NCBI RefSeq assembly: GCF_017573505.1
Contig: NZ_JAGEOJ010000002.1
Span: 434,001 to 498,000 of the forward strand
Source of the DNA: Actinomadura barringtoniae
GTDB lineage: Bacteria > Actinomycetota > Actinomycetes > Streptosporangiales > Streptosporangiaceae
Length of the DNA stretch: 64,000 nucleotides
Direction of reading: 5' to 3'
Within the stretch, counting starts at the first letter, position 1. Every line of letters starts with the position of its first letter. Positions 8,328 through 16,850 of the stretch are shown one piece after another. The translations under genes were made by a program, and so were the position numbers. The notes beneath the pieces were generated by a model. It saw only the letters and a list, made by a program, of their open reading frames with translations. It ran no database searches and was not told the DNA's origin.

Positions 8328-9899
8328 TCAGCGCGCGAACTCGATGGCGCGGGACTCGCGGACGACGGTGACGCGGATCTGGCCGGGGTAGGTCAGCTCG
8401 TCCTCGACCTGCTTGGCGATGTCGCGGGCGATCACCTGGGCCTGGATGTCGTCGACGGCGTCCGGCTTGACCATCACGCGGATCTCCCGGCCGGCCTGCA
8501 TCGCGAAGACCTTCTCCACGCCCTCGTGCTTGTCGCGGGCGATCTCCTCCAGGCGTTCCAGCCGCTTGACGTAGGCCTCCAGCGACTCGCGCCGCGCGCC
8601 CGGCCGGCTGCCGCTGATCGCGTCCGCCGCCTGCGTGAGGACGGCCTCGACGGTACGGACCTCGACCTCGTTGTGGTGGGCCTCGATGGCGTGCACCACG
8701 TCCTCGTGCTCGCCGTACCGCCGGGCGATCTCGGCGCCGATCAGCGCGTGGCTGCCCTCGACCTCGTGGGTGAGGGCCTTGCCGATGTCGTGCAGCAGCG
8801 TGCAGCGCTTGGCCTGCTCCACCGGCAGCCGCAGCTCGCTGGCCATGATCCCGGCGATGTGGGCCGACTCGATCAGGTGCTTGAGCACGTTCTGCCCGTA
8901 CGACGTCCGGTACCTCAGCTGCCCGAGCAGGGCGATGAGCTCGGGGTGCATGTCGGCGACGCTGAGCTCCACCAGCGCGTCCTCGCCCGCGCGCACGCAC
9001 AGCTGCTCGACGTCGCTCTTGCTCCGCTCGTAGATCTCCTCGATCCGCTGCGGGTGGATGCGCCCGTCCAGGACGAGCTTCTCCAGCGTCAGCCGCCCGA
9101 CCTCCCGGCGCACCGGGTCGAAGCAGCTCAGCAGCACAGCCTCGGGCGTGTCGTCAATAATGAGATTTACACCCGTAGTGGACTCGAAGGCGCGGATGTT
9201 GCGCCCCTCACGCCCGATGATCCGGCCCTTCATCTCGTCGCTCGGCAGGTGGAGCACCGACACGACCGACTCGGCGGTCTGCTCGCTCGCCACCCGCTGG
9301 ATCGCCAGCGTGACGATCTTGCGGGCCCGCTTCTCGCCCTCGGCGCGGGCGGCGTTCTCGATCTCCCGGGTGATCGGGATGGCCTCGCGCTTGGCCTGGT
9401 TCTCCAGGGAGCCCACGAGCTCGTGCTTGGCCTCCTCGGCGGTCAGCCCGGCCGTCCGCTCCAGAAGCTGCTTGCGCTCGTCCTCGGCCTCTTTGAGGGC
9501 CTCCTTGCGCTCGTCCAGGGCCCGCTTGCTCTCGGCGAGCTTGTCGCCCCACTCCTCAAGCCTGCGCACTTCCCCGTCGAGCCGCTGCTCCCGCTCCGCG
9601 AGGCGGCTCTCCCTGCGTTCCAGGTCCTCACGCAGGGTCCGGAGGTCATCACGGAGCTCTTTGCCCTCGGCGTCCAGCTCTTCACGCGCCGCACGAACGA
9701 TCTGCTGAGCCTGCCCCTCGGCCTTCTCCAGAACGTCCTGGGCGTCGACCTTGGCCTTGGCCCGGATCTCGTCGGCCTCCTGGTGCACCTGGCCGAGCTC
9801 GTCCTCGGCCCGCTTCTTGGAGACGGGCCGGGTCAGGACCACGATTATCAGGGCGACAAGGGTCCCCAGCAGCGCGGCTCCGAGCACGACGCTCTCCAT
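8328..9899 (-). CDS. rny: Ribonuclease Y
   Basis: Membrane-anchored endoribonuclease that starts mRNA decay. From the chosen ATG (MESVVLGAALLG, with GAGGAAGG upstream) the protein has 523 residues: an N-terminal membrane helix, a long charged coiled coil (to about residue 210), a KH domain with GRIIGREGRNIRAFE, and an HD domain whose metal motif is LLHDIGK with a later AHH. The C-terminus ends in the usual VTVVRESRAIEFAR. A longer in-frame extension exists upstream but adds a basic tail ahead of the membrane helix and is not family-like. It sits downstream of recX on the same strand after a long gap, so it most likely has its own promoter. Confidence 0.93.
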   Translation of the reverse strand: MESVVLGAALLGTLVALIIVVLTRPVSKKRAEDELGQVHQEADEIRAKAKVDAQDVLEKAEGQAQQIVRAAREELDAEGKELRDDLRTLREDLERRESRLAEREQRLDGEVRRLEEWGDKLAESKRALDERKEALKEAEDERKQLLERTAGLTAEEAKHELVGSLENQAKREAIPITREIENAARAEGEKRARKIVTLAIQRVASEQTAESVVSVLHLPSDEMKGRIIGREGRNIRAFESTTGVNLIIDDTPEAVLLSCFDPVRREVGRLTLEKLVLDGRIHPQRIEEIYERSKSDVEQLCVRAGEDALVELSVADMHPELIALLGQLRYRTSYGQNVLKHLIESAHIAGIMASELRLPVEQAKRCTLLHDIGKALTHEVEGSHALIGAEIARRYGEHEDVVHAIEAHHNEVEVRTVEAVLTQAADAISGSRPGARRESLEAYVKRLERLEEIARDKHEGVEKVFAMQAGREIRVMVKPDAVDDIQAQVIARDIAKQVEDELTYPGQIRVTVVRESRAIEFAR

Positions 9900-10635
9900 G
9901 GGGCAGACCCTTCCTCGCCCGCGGGCCCCATCGGGGATTGGGACCCTGTTGCGCGAGGAATCACCCGCGTTCCGGTGGACCACCGAACGACCGGCAACGG
10001 GTACACGCCAATGCCCGGGCGCCCGTCGCACAGAACCCGAGGCCGGTGGTCCTCTATGCCTTTCAGCTGCAAGAACGTCTCAGTCGTATGGCAATCCGCG
10101 GTTCGCGGAGTTACTCCTCACTGCCGTAACGGTAAGCGGCATAGAGGTAATGAGCAAGCAAACCACGGGCATTCCGGACTAACCGAACGCCCGCGTGAGT
10201 ACTTACTTACCGACTCCTCGTTCCCATTCTCAACCCACCCACCTGCCCGCATGCCCCTTCCCCAAGAGTCAGGCCCCAGTAAGGACACCGTCAGGTATCC
10301 CGTCATTCACCCGGCGTGTCGCCCCATCCCCCACTCCACCCCTAACCCCCAGGTAAGCCTCCCCCGCACCCACCTCACACCGCCCGGCCCGCTCTCCCAC
10401 CAACGCCGCCGCCCCCTGGCCGGGCTCCCTCCAGCACCCCCGAAAACCGCAGCACCCCAGAAGCAGCAGCGGCCTGGAAGCGGGAGCGGCCTGGAAGCGG
10501 GAGCGACCTGGAAGCGGCAGCACCCCAGAGATGGCAACGCCCTGGGATCGGCAGCGCCCTAGAGATGGCAACGCCCTGGGCGGGCACCCTTCGACGCCCT
10601 GGAGGTCGCAGACCTTGGGGGCCGGGCGTCTGGGG
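9900..10635. other. 736-base rny/recX intergenic region
   Basis: No gene is convincing here. It should hold the rny promoter (minus strand). The part from about 10000 to 10320 is lower in GC than the surroundings and has no open frame with normal codon use. The part nearest recX carries the short repeats listed separately. A strong terminator was not seen after recX. Confidence 0.5.
10466..10590. repeat. Short degenerate direct repeats downstream of recX
   Basis: Units such as GCGGCCTGGAAGCGGGA and AGATGGCAACGCCCTGGG recur two to four times each, alternating with CCAGA/CCTAGA variants. The arrangement is tandem and degenerate, not CRISPR-like. Confidence 0.6.
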
Positions 10636-11226
10636 CTATTCGTTGTCCCAGGTGGGATCATCAGGGAGGTCTTCGAGGTCGGCGCCCTCTTCGGCGAGGG
10701 CCTCTTTCACTACGCGGTAGGCCAAGCCAGGCGAGTAGCCCTTGCGGGCGAGCATGCCGACCAGGCGGCGAGTGCGCTTGGTGGGCTCGACGCCGCGCGT
10801 GGAGGCCAGCTTGCGGTCGATGAGCTCCCGCGCGGTGCGTTCCTCCTGCTCGGAGTCGAGCGTCTGCACGGCGTCCTTCACGGTCTCGTCGGCGACGCCG
10901 CGCTGGCGGAGTTCGGCCGCCAGGGCCCGCTTGGCCAGCCCTCGCCCCGTGTGGCGGGACTGCACCCAGGCCTGGGCGAACGCCTCGTCGTCGATCAGCC
11001 CGACGTCGGTGAAGCGCCCCAGCACGGCCTCGGCGACATCGTCCGGAACGTTCTTGCGCCGGAGCGCCTCCGCCAGCTGGGCCCGGGTCTTGGGGCCCAT
11101 GGTGAGCATCCGCAGGCACGCGTCACGCGCGACCGCCTCCGGATCTGCAGGCGGCGCATCCGCCGCAGGACTACCGTCCGCAGGCCCCTCAGGCCCACGC
11201 CGCCGCCTCCGCCGATAACCGCTCAC
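10636..11226 (-). CDS. recX: Regulatory protein RecX
   Basis: RecX binds RecA filaments and limits their extension. The domain has three-helix repeats: CLRMLTMGPKTRAQLAEALRR, GLIDDEAFAQAWVQSR and ELRQRGVADETV, then KRTRRLVGMLARKGYS. The preferred start is GTG 11226 (VSGYRRRRRR), preceded by GGGTGGGT; a longer frame to 11343 runs into the repeat zone and is unlikely. About 196 residues, with a basic then acidic low-complexity N-terminus of about 30 residues. In most actinobacteria recX follows recA closely and overlaps it; here almost 900 bases of repeats and hairpins separate them, so recX may not be co-transcribed with recA. Confidence 0.9.
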   Translation of the reverse strand: MSGYRRRRRRGPEGPADGSPAADAPPADPEAVARDACLRMLTMGPKTRAQLAEALRRKNVPDDVAEAVLGRFTDVGLIDDEAFAQAWVQSRHTGRGLAKRALAAELRQRGVADETVKDAVQTLDSEQEERTARELIDRKLASTRGVEPTKRTRRLVGMLARKGYSPGLAYRVVKEALAEEGADLEDLPDDPTWDNE

Positions 11227-11373
11227 ACCCACCCCCACAAGTCCACCCGCACACGACCCGATCAACTGCGTCCCACCCACCGAGGGCCAGACTCTCCCCT
11301 GCAACCCGACCACACACCGGCCTGCAGATCCCAGACCACGCACCGCCCGGTAGACCCCGACCGAGGCCAGCGG

Positions 11374-11840
11374 ACCTCAGCCACGCACAGACCGGTGGAT
11401 CCGACCCGGCCAGCAGACCTCAGCCACGCACAGACCGGTAGGTCCGACCCGGCCAGCAGACCTCAGCCACGCACAGACCGGTGAATCCGACCTGGGACAG
11501 CGAGCCTTAGCCGCGCACGGACCGGTAGATCCCGCCCCGGGGAAGCGGACCCCGACCATGCACGGACCGACAGGTCCCCGGCCCGGGCCAGCGGAGCTCG
11601 GGCCCCGCATGCGCCGGCAGATCCCGACCGGGTGCACGAACCTCAGCCACACACCGGCCGATAGGTCCCGCCTCGGGGAGGCGGATCTCGACCACGCATG
11701 GGCCGATAGGTCCCCGACCTGGGACACGGACCTCAGCCACGCACGCGTCGGCAGGTCCCGACCTGGGACAGCGAACCCCCAGCCCCGCGCAGACCGGTAG
11801 ATCCCAACCGGGGGCCGCGGACCTCGGCCACGCACGCGGG
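11374..11840. repeat. Degenerate 43-46-bp tandem array between recA and recX
   Basis: About eleven units, each anchored by a version of ACCTCAGCCACGCACAGACC and followed by GGTAGRTCCCGACC-like sequence. Anchors start near 11374, 11417, 11460, 11504, 11549, 11595, 11640, 11685, 11730, 11775 and 11821, a spacing of 43-46. The first three are almost identical; the rest have drifted. Frames through it are open in several directions only because stop codons are rare in this composition. Confidence 0.8.
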
Positions 11841-11850
11841 TGCGTTACCT

Positions 11851-11890
11851 GAGCTGTGGGCCTGACGCCGGAGGCGAGGGCCCACAGCTC
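11851..11890. repeat. Hairpin element with GCC...GGCGA loop
   Basis: Inverted repeat GAGCTGTGGGCC / GGCCCACAGCTC with an inner CGCC-GGA-GGCG stem. It may help terminate transcription, but has no U-tract on either side. A second hairpin with the same loop design follows. Confidence 0.6.
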
Positions 11891-11930
11891 AGATCGCGAA
11901 GCGATGTCGCGCCCGCCGCTTGTGCGGTTC

Positions 11931-11958
11931 GGGGTCCGAGCCGCTAGGCGAGGACCCC
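11931..11958. repeat. Second hairpin of the same design
   Basis: GGGGTCC / GGACCCC arms enclosing GAGCCGCTAGGCGA. The loop resembles that of the preceding hairpin (GACGCCGGAGGCGA), so the two look like members of one small palindromic repeat family. Confidence 0.55.
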
Positions 11959-11976
11959 GAGGCCGCAGAAGCCATA

Positions 11977-12041
11977 AAAGCGGCGGCGCCATCGGGGAAG
12001 GACCGGACACCGGTCGATCGGTGCCGGATAAGGCGCCGCCG
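11977..12041 (-). terminator. recA terminator
   Basis: Outer arms CGGCGGCGCC (11981-11990) and GGCGCCGCCG (12032-12041) close a branched structure with an inner CCGGACACCG / CGGTGCCGG stem. Read on the minus strand the structure is followed by CTTTTATGG, a short U-tract, and lies about 60 bases past the recA stop. Confidence 0.7.
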
Positions 12042-12103
12042 CCCTACATACGGGATCATCGCTCACACACCGTCAAGAGTCACCCAGATCAGAAGATTCC
12101 TTG

Positions 12104-13210
12104 TCAGGAATCACCTGGCTTGGGGGTCTTAGAACCCTTACGAGTCGGAGCGGCGGCGGGAGCGGCCGGGGGCGTGGCTGCGGCCCCGGCGGTCTCCGGG
12201 GCCTCCTTGTCGACCTTGGGGCCGACGCCCAGCTTCTCCTTGATCTTCTTCTCGATCTCGTCGGCCATGTCCGGATTGACCTTGAGGAAGTTGCGGGCGT
12301 TCTCCTTGCCCTGGCCCAGCTGGTCGCCGTCGTAGGTGTACCAGGCGCCGGACTTGCGGACGAAGCCGTTCTCCACGCCGAGGTCGATCAGGCCGCCCTC
12401 GCGGCTGATGCCCTGGCCGTAGAGGAGGTCGAAGTCGGCCACCCGGAAGGGCGGGGCCATCTTGTTCTTGACGACCTTCACGCGGACGCGGTTGCCGACC
12501 GCCTCGGTGCCGTCCTTGAGGGTCTCGATGCGGCGCACGTCCAGGCGCACGGAGGCATAGAACTTCAGCGCCCGGCCACCGGTGGTGGTCTCGGGTGAGC
12601 CGAACATGACGCCGATCTTCTCGCGGAGCTGGTTGATGAAGATGGCGGTGGTCTTGGTCTGGTTGATGGCGCCGGTCATCTTGCGGAGGGCCTGCGACAT
12701 CAGCCGGGCCTGGAGGCCGACGTGGCTGTCGCCCATCTCGCCCTCGATCTCCGCGCGGGGAACGAGCGCGGCGACCGAGTCGATGACCACGATGTCGACC
12801 GCGCCGGAGCGGATCAGCATGTCGGTGATCTCCAGCGCCTGCTCGCCGGTGTCGGGCTGGGAGACCAGGAGCGCGTCGATGTCCACGCCGAGCTTGCTGG
12901 CGTACTCGGGGTCGAGCGCGTGCTCGGCGTCGACGAACGCGGCGATGCCGCCGTTCTTTTGAACGCTGGCCACGGCGTGCAGCGCGATGGAGGTCTTGCC
13001 GGAGCCTTCCGGGCCGTACACCTCCACGACGCGGCCGCGCGGGAGACCGCCGATGCCGAGCGCGATGTCGAGGGAGATCGCGCCGGTCGCGATCACCTCG
13101 ACCGGCACCCGCGCCTCGTCGCCCATCCGCATGACCGAGCCCTTGCCGAACTGCCGCTCGATCTGGGCGAGGGCGGTCTCGAGAGCCTTCTCCCGGTCGT
13201 TCGCTGCCAT
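12104..13210 (-). CDS. recA: Recombinase RecA
   Basis: DNA strand-exchange ATPase and co-protease for LexA. From ATG 13210 ([14 protein letters not shown]) the protein has 368 residues. Walker A is GPEGSGKT, Walker [10 protein letters not shown], the DNA-binding loops L1 and L2 are around [18 protein letters not shown] and [18 protein letters not shown]. An Ala/Pro/Lys-rich C-terminal tail of about 35 residues ends the protein. No intein is present. Upstream in-frame sequence is rejected as non-conserved and would pass through promoter DNA. A LexA-type box lies about 156 bases upstream. Confidence 0.97.
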   Translation of the reverse strand: MAANDREKALETALAQIERQFGKGSVMRMGDEARVPVEVIATGAISLDIALGIGGLPRGRVVEVYGPEGSGKTSIALHAVASVQKNGGIAAFVDAEHALDPEYASKLGVDIDALLVSQPDTGEQALEITDMLIRSGAVDIVVIDSVAALVPRAEIEGEMGDSHVGLQARLMSQALRKMTGAINQTKTTAIFINQLREKIGVMFGSPETTTGGRALKFYASVRLDVRRIETLKDGTEAVGNRVRVKVVKNKMAPPFRVADFDLLYGQGISREGGLIDLGVENGFVRKSGAWYTYDGDQLGQGKENARNFLKVNPDMADEIEKKIKEKLGVGPKVDKEAPETAGAAATPPAAPAAAPTRKGSKTPKPGDS

Positions 13211-13365
13211 TGCTTGCCCCTGTCCTGTCTGGTCGCCGGCCTGCCGGCTCTCGTCCGGCCCGGGCAGTGCTGTTGCGATGTCGACGGCGACGTTACGGGG
13301 GGCCACCGACACTTTTCGAGACCCCGGCGCAGCTGTGGACAACGTCGCGTACCGACGACACCTTA

Positions 13366-13381
13366 CCGAACACTCGTTCGA
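13366..13381. promoter_or_regulatory. LexA (SOS) box upstream of recA
   Basis: CCGAACACTCGTTCGA has the GAAC-N4-GTTC core of the LexA box of Gram-positive bacteria and actinobacteria (consensus CGAACRNRYGTTYG). It lies between the divergent recA and the ATP-grasp gene, about 156 bases from the recA start and 92 from the other start, so it could affect either. Confidence 0.75.
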
Positions 13382-13472
13382 TCATGTGTGCGTGGCCCGA
13401 ATTGCCCATGAATCTCCGTGCGCATCGGGCCGGAAAACCCGTACGCTGGCGCCGTCCACGGAGGGCTGCCCC

Positions 13473-14333
13473 ATGACGCTGACCGTTCTCTTCTGCGTCG
13501 ATCCGCTCCACCCCCGGCGCGTCGATCCCCACTATTCCCGTGAGGCGGCCGCCGTACGGGACCACTACGGCGAAATAGCCCTGGTCGATCACGACGCGTT
13601 GCAGCGCGGTGACGTGCTCGGGGCGATCGACGGGGTGTCCGCGGAACTGGGCCCCGTCTGGTACCGCGGCTGGATGATGACCAGCGGGGAGTACGCGGCG
13701 ATGGCCTCGGCCCTCAAGGAACGCGGCACTCTGCTGCTCACGCATCCCGAGGACTATAGGCGCGCGCACGAGCTGCCCGGGTGGCACGACACGTTCGCCG
13801 GGCTGACGCCCTCCAGCGTGTGGCGTCCGCTGGCCCCGCGCGAGGTTCCGGCCGACCTCAGTGAGCTCGTACGCCCGCTCAACGCCGGGCCCGGAGTCGT
13901 CAAGGATTACGTGAAGTCGCGTAAGCACGAGTGGGACGAGGCGTGCTTCGTCCCTGACGTGCATAACCTGACGCAGCTCCGCGATGTCGTGACCAAGATG
14001 ATCGCGCTTCAGGACGACTTCCTCGCGGGCGGGCTGGTCGTACGGGAGTACGAGGATTACGGCGACGGCGGCGAGGCCCGCGTGTGGTGGGTGGACGGCG
14101 AGCCGGCCCTGGTCGGCCCCCACCCCGACAGCCCCGAGGTGGAGCCCGACCCCGATCTGGACTCCGTGGCCCCCGCCGTACGCGCCCTGGGGTGCCGGTT
14201 CATCACCACCGACCTCGCCCGGCGTTCAGACGGGGAGTGGCGCGTGGTGGAGGTGGGAGACGGGCAGGTGAGCGATCTGCCCACCACCGTCGACCCCATG
14301 GACCTCTACGCCCATCTCCCCGTTCCCGACTGA
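13473..14333 (+). CDS. ATP-grasp domain protein (R2K-like)
   Basis: A 286-residue cytosolic protein whose N-terminus (MTLTVLFCVDPLHPRRVDPHY) and central part (VKDYVKSRKHEWDEACFVPD, GGLVVREYEDYG, ARVWWVDGEPALVGP) fit the compact ATP-grasp R2K (DUF4343-type) family. Members are predicted carboxylate-amine ligases, often in peptide-tagging or natural-product loci. The ATG follows an Ala/Gly-rich leader. It diverges from recA and precedes, 147 bases on, a two-lipoprotein/ATP-grasp/DUF350 cassette, to which it may or may not belong. Family assignment is by recognition of motif layout; the substrate is unknown. Confidence 0.62.
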   Translation: MTLTVLFCVDPLHPRRVDPHYSREAAAVRDHYGEIALVDHDALQRGDVLGAIDGVSAELGPVWYRGWMMTSGEYAAMASALKERGTLLLTHPEDYRRAHELPGWHDTFAGLTPSSVWRPLAPREVPADLSELVRPLNAGPGVVKDYVKSRKHEWDEACFVPDVHNLTQLRDVVTKMIALQDDFLAGGLVVREYEDYGDGGEARVWWVDGEPALVGPHPDSPEVEPDPDLDSVAPAVRALGCRFITTDLARRSDGEWRVVEVGDGQVSDLPTTVDPMDLYAHLPVPD

Positions 14334-14480
14334 CCCACGGGGGCTCGGCCCGGTCCGTTCCGAACAAGGTGGACGGATCGGCCGGAAATTCATGAGAACC
14401 GGAATGTGCCCTTCTTCCGTCTGAGTGAGGAACAGCCCCTAAGGTTCCCTGCAGTCTCACTTCGAAGGGCGTGCATCCCG

Positions 14481-15044
14481 TTGCCACCACAGGAGTCCCG
14501 GCGTCGGCTCAGTTCCCGCGCGGTTCAGATCGGCATGGTCGGTGCCCTCTCGCTCACGGTCGCGGCATGCTCTTCCTCTGATGACGACGGCGGCACCACC
14601 GCCGACGGGGAGGACGTCACCGCGTATTGCGTGGTGCAGAACGACGGGACGGTGACGACGTCTCCGTCGCCTACGAGCAGCCCCACTCCCACGCCTAGTT
14701 CCACGGTGACGCCCGGCGATGGCTACGCCGTTGTGGACGACAGCAATTGCGACGATTCCTCGGGCGGGTCCACGACGTCCACGAGGCATTACCACTCGCA
14801 CAACAGTTACTTCTGGTACTACGGCGGCACACGGCTGGCCAGTGGCCGCGTCAGCGGGGGAAGCTCCACCATGCCGCTCACCGGGGGCATCACCTCGGCG
14901 AGCGGCAAGACCATCCGCGCCAGCTCGTCGTACGGCAACAGCAGCAGTAGCGGGTCGGGCGGCGGAAGTTCCTCCTCGGGAGACGATGGAGGCACCAGTC
15001 GCGGGGGCTTCGGTGGCTCGTCGAGCCATTCCTCCGGCGGGTAG
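14481..15044 (+). CDS. Lipoprotein with YFWYYGG motif and RGGFGG C-terminal region (paralogue 1)
   Basis: A 187-residue exported lipoprotein. The TTG start is chosen because the same TTG-CCN-CCA-CAG-GAG context, preceded by AAGG about ten bases upstream, occurs in the paralogue at 15245; both then begin MPPQE and place the lipobox Cys (VAAC / LVAC) at residue 30. A Ser/Thr/Pro-rich linker follows, then HSHNSYFWYYGGTR, and a Gly/Ser-rich C-terminus with SRGGFGGSS. The shared core is YFWYYGG plus RGGFGG. In layout it resembles E. coli YgiB/YjfM (DUF1190), which precede GSP-synthase-like genes. A longer start at ATG 14406 is possible but not conserved in the paralogue. Confidence 0.7.
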   Translation: MPPQESRRRLSSRAVQIGMVGALSLTVAACSSSDDDGGTTADGEDVTAYCVVQNDGTVTTSPSPTSSPTPTPSSTVTPGDGYAVVDDSNCDDSSGGSTTSTRHYHSHNSYFWYYGGTRLASGRVSGGSSTMPLTGGITSASGKTIRASSSYGNSSSSGSGGGSSSSGDDGGTSRGGFGGSSSHSSGG

Positions 15045-15244
15045 CCGTCACTCCCGGCTCACCCGCTGGAAACCGAGAGTGCCCAAGGTGTGACGGAACC
15101 GGTATAAGGCTCGCTTTCGCCGCAGGCCAGTCGCCCTCTAGGCTATGGCTCCGCGATGCCGGATTCCTTCCAGTAAGGGCTCCCGATCCGGCCGTCCGGA
15201 ACTCCCCGGATGCTTGTCGTCTCGTTTCGAAGGACGTGTACCCG

Positions 15245-15631
15245 TTGCCTCCACAGGAGCCTCAGCGCCGCCTCAGCTCCCGTTCGGTCAAGGTCGGGAT
15301 GGTCGGCGCGCTGTCCCTCACACTGGTCGCCTGCGGCTCGAAGTCGACCACCGCCTGGTGCGTCGACCGGTGGGCCCCCTCGGTGGGGCAGACCAAGGGC
15401 GGCTACAAGGTGGTCCCCGACAGCCTCTGCAACACCTCCGAGATCGACCGTGGCACCAGCGGCTACGGTCGCTACTTCTGGTACTACGGCGGCAAGCGCC
15501 ACTACTCCGGCGGTAGCAGCTACATCTCCGGCGGCCGTACGTACCGGCCGAGCAACGTCAGCAAGGTGAAGTCGAGCACGGGGCACACCCTGCGCGGCGG
15601 CTTCGGCGGTCACGGCCACAGCGGGAGCTGA
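15245..15631 (+). CDS. Lipoprotein with YFWYYGG motif and RGGFGG C-terminal region (paralogue 2)
   Basis: A 128-residue shorter paralogue of the gene at 14481. After the signal peptide (lipobox LVAC, Cys30) come TTAWCVDRWAP, a central GRYFWYYGGKRHYSGG, and the C-terminus TLRGGFGGHGHSGS. It keeps two motifs of its sister (YFWYYGG and RGGFGG) but has lost the Ser/Thr/Pro linker. A GTG at 15236 is another possible start. It ends six bases before the ATP-grasp gene and is clearly in the same operon. The most economical view is that the C-terminal Gly-rich tail is the site on which the neighbouring ligase acts; that is inference. Confidence 0.72.
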   Translation: MPPQEPQRRLSSRSVKVGMVGALSLTLVACGSKSTTAWCVDRWAPSVGQTKGGYKVVPDSLCNTSEIDRGTSGYGRYFWYYGGKRHYSGGSSYISGGRTYRPSNVSKVKSSTGHTLRGGFGGHGHSGS

Positions 15632-15637
15632 ACGAAC

Positions 15638-16795
15638 GTGCGACGCGAGCACTCGACGCCGCGGGACGACTGGGCCGAGAAGATCGAGTCCCAGGGGCTC
15701 GCCTTCCACCGGACCGCGCACCCCGAGCACCTCACGCGCCCGTACTGGGACGAGTCCGTGCACTACGTCTTCGAGATGGACGAGGTGCTGGCCCTGGAGG
15801 AGGTCGTCGAAGAGCTCCACCAGATGTGCCTCAAGGCCGTCGAGCACGTGGTGACCACCGGGCGCTACAACGTCCTGGGCATCCCCGACTGGGTGGCGCC
15901 GCTCATCGAAGAGTCGTGGCGGCGCGGCGACCCGCACCTGTACGGGCGGTTCGACCTTCGCTACGACGGCGAGAGCCCGGCCAAGCTGCTGGAGTACAAC
16001 GCCGACACCCCGACCGCCCTGGTCGAGAGCGCCATCGTGCAGTGGTACTGGCTCAAGGACGTCTACCCGAACGACGACCAGTGGAACTCCATCCACGAGC
16101 GCCTCGTGGCGCGGTGGAAGGAGATGGCCCCCAAGCTCCCCGAGGCCCCGGCGCACTTCGGCTGGACGCACGCCGACGAGACGGGCGAGGAGGTCATGAC
16201 GATCGCGTACATGCAGGAGACCGCCGAGGAGGCGGGTCTGCCGGGCATCGCGATCGCCATGGAGGACATCGGCTGGAGCGGCAGCCGCGGGCGGTTCGTC
16301 GACCTGGAAGAGCGGGAGATCAACACGCTCTGCAAGCTCTACCCCTGGGAATGGATCGTTTCCGAGCCGTTCGGCCGGAACCTGCCCGGCGCCCCCACGA
16401 CCTGGATCGAGCCCATCTGGAAGATGGTGCTCTCCAACAAGGCGCTCCTGGTGCTCCTATGGGAGCTCTTCCCCGGCCACCCCAACCTCCTGCCGACCTA
16501 TCTCAACACGCCAGGCTCGCTCACCTCGTACGTGCAGAAGCCCCTGCTGGGCCGTGAGGGCGCGAGCATGCGGATCGTCACGCCGGACGGCGACGAGCTC
16601 CGCACCGAAGGCGAGTACGGGCGTGAGGGCTTCGTCTTCCAGGAGTTCTGCGCGCTGCCCGACTTCGATGGGGAACACCCGGTGCTGGGCGCCTGGGTCG
16701 TTCACGACGAGTCCGCGGGCCTCGGCATCCGCGAGACCGCTGGGCTCGTCACCGACGACACCTCGTCCTTCGTTCCCCACCGGATCCCCCTGTAG
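15638..16795 (+). CDS. Glutathionylspermidine-synthase-like ATP-grasp ligase (YgiC/YjfC family)
   Basis: A 385-residue ATP-grasp carboxylate-amine ligase, the same length as E. coli YgiC/YjfC and lacking the N-terminal amidase of true Gsp. Family motifs: RPYWDESVHYVF near the N-terminus, GRFDLRYDGESPAKLLEYNADTP split here as FDLRYDG and LLEYNADTP (the ATP/Mg-binding acid region), and the C-terminal VQKPLLGREGASM and GAWVVHDESAGLGIRET. The first two signature blocks carry the conserved Arg, Asp, Glu and Asn expected for ligation of a peptide carboxylate to an amine. Actinobacteria do not make glutathione, so glutathionylspermidine is not the product. GTG start with GGGAG upstream; DUF350 follows 55 bases later. 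Confidence 0.88.
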   Translation: MRREHSTPRDDWAEKIESQGLAFHRTAHPEHLTRPYWDESVHYVFEMDEVLALEEVVEELHQMCLKAVEHVVTTGRYNVLGIPDWVAPLIEESWRRGDPHLYGRFDLRYDGESPAKLLEYNADTPTALVESAIVQWYWLKDVYPNDDQWNSIHERLVARWKEMAPKLPEAPAHFGWTHADETGEEVMTIAYMQETAEEAGLPGIAIAMEDIGWSGSRGRFVDLEEREINTLCKLYPWEWIVSEPFGRNLPGAPTTWIEPIWKMVLSNKALLVLLWELFPGHPNLLPTYLNTPGSLTSYVQKPLLGREGASMRIVTPDGDELRTEGEYGREGFVFQEFCALPDFDGEHPVLGAWVVHDESAGLGIRETAGLVTDDTSSFVPHRIPL

Positions 16796-16850
16796 TGCCC
16801 TGCCCCGCAGTGCCCCCCTGCCCTGCCTACCCCCCTGTTGAAGGAGTCCC

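Noticed and set aside
11374..11840. CRISPR array between recA and recX
   Set aside because: Spacing of 43-46 fits superficially, but the whole unit, not just a repeat part, is conserved, and units decay gradually.
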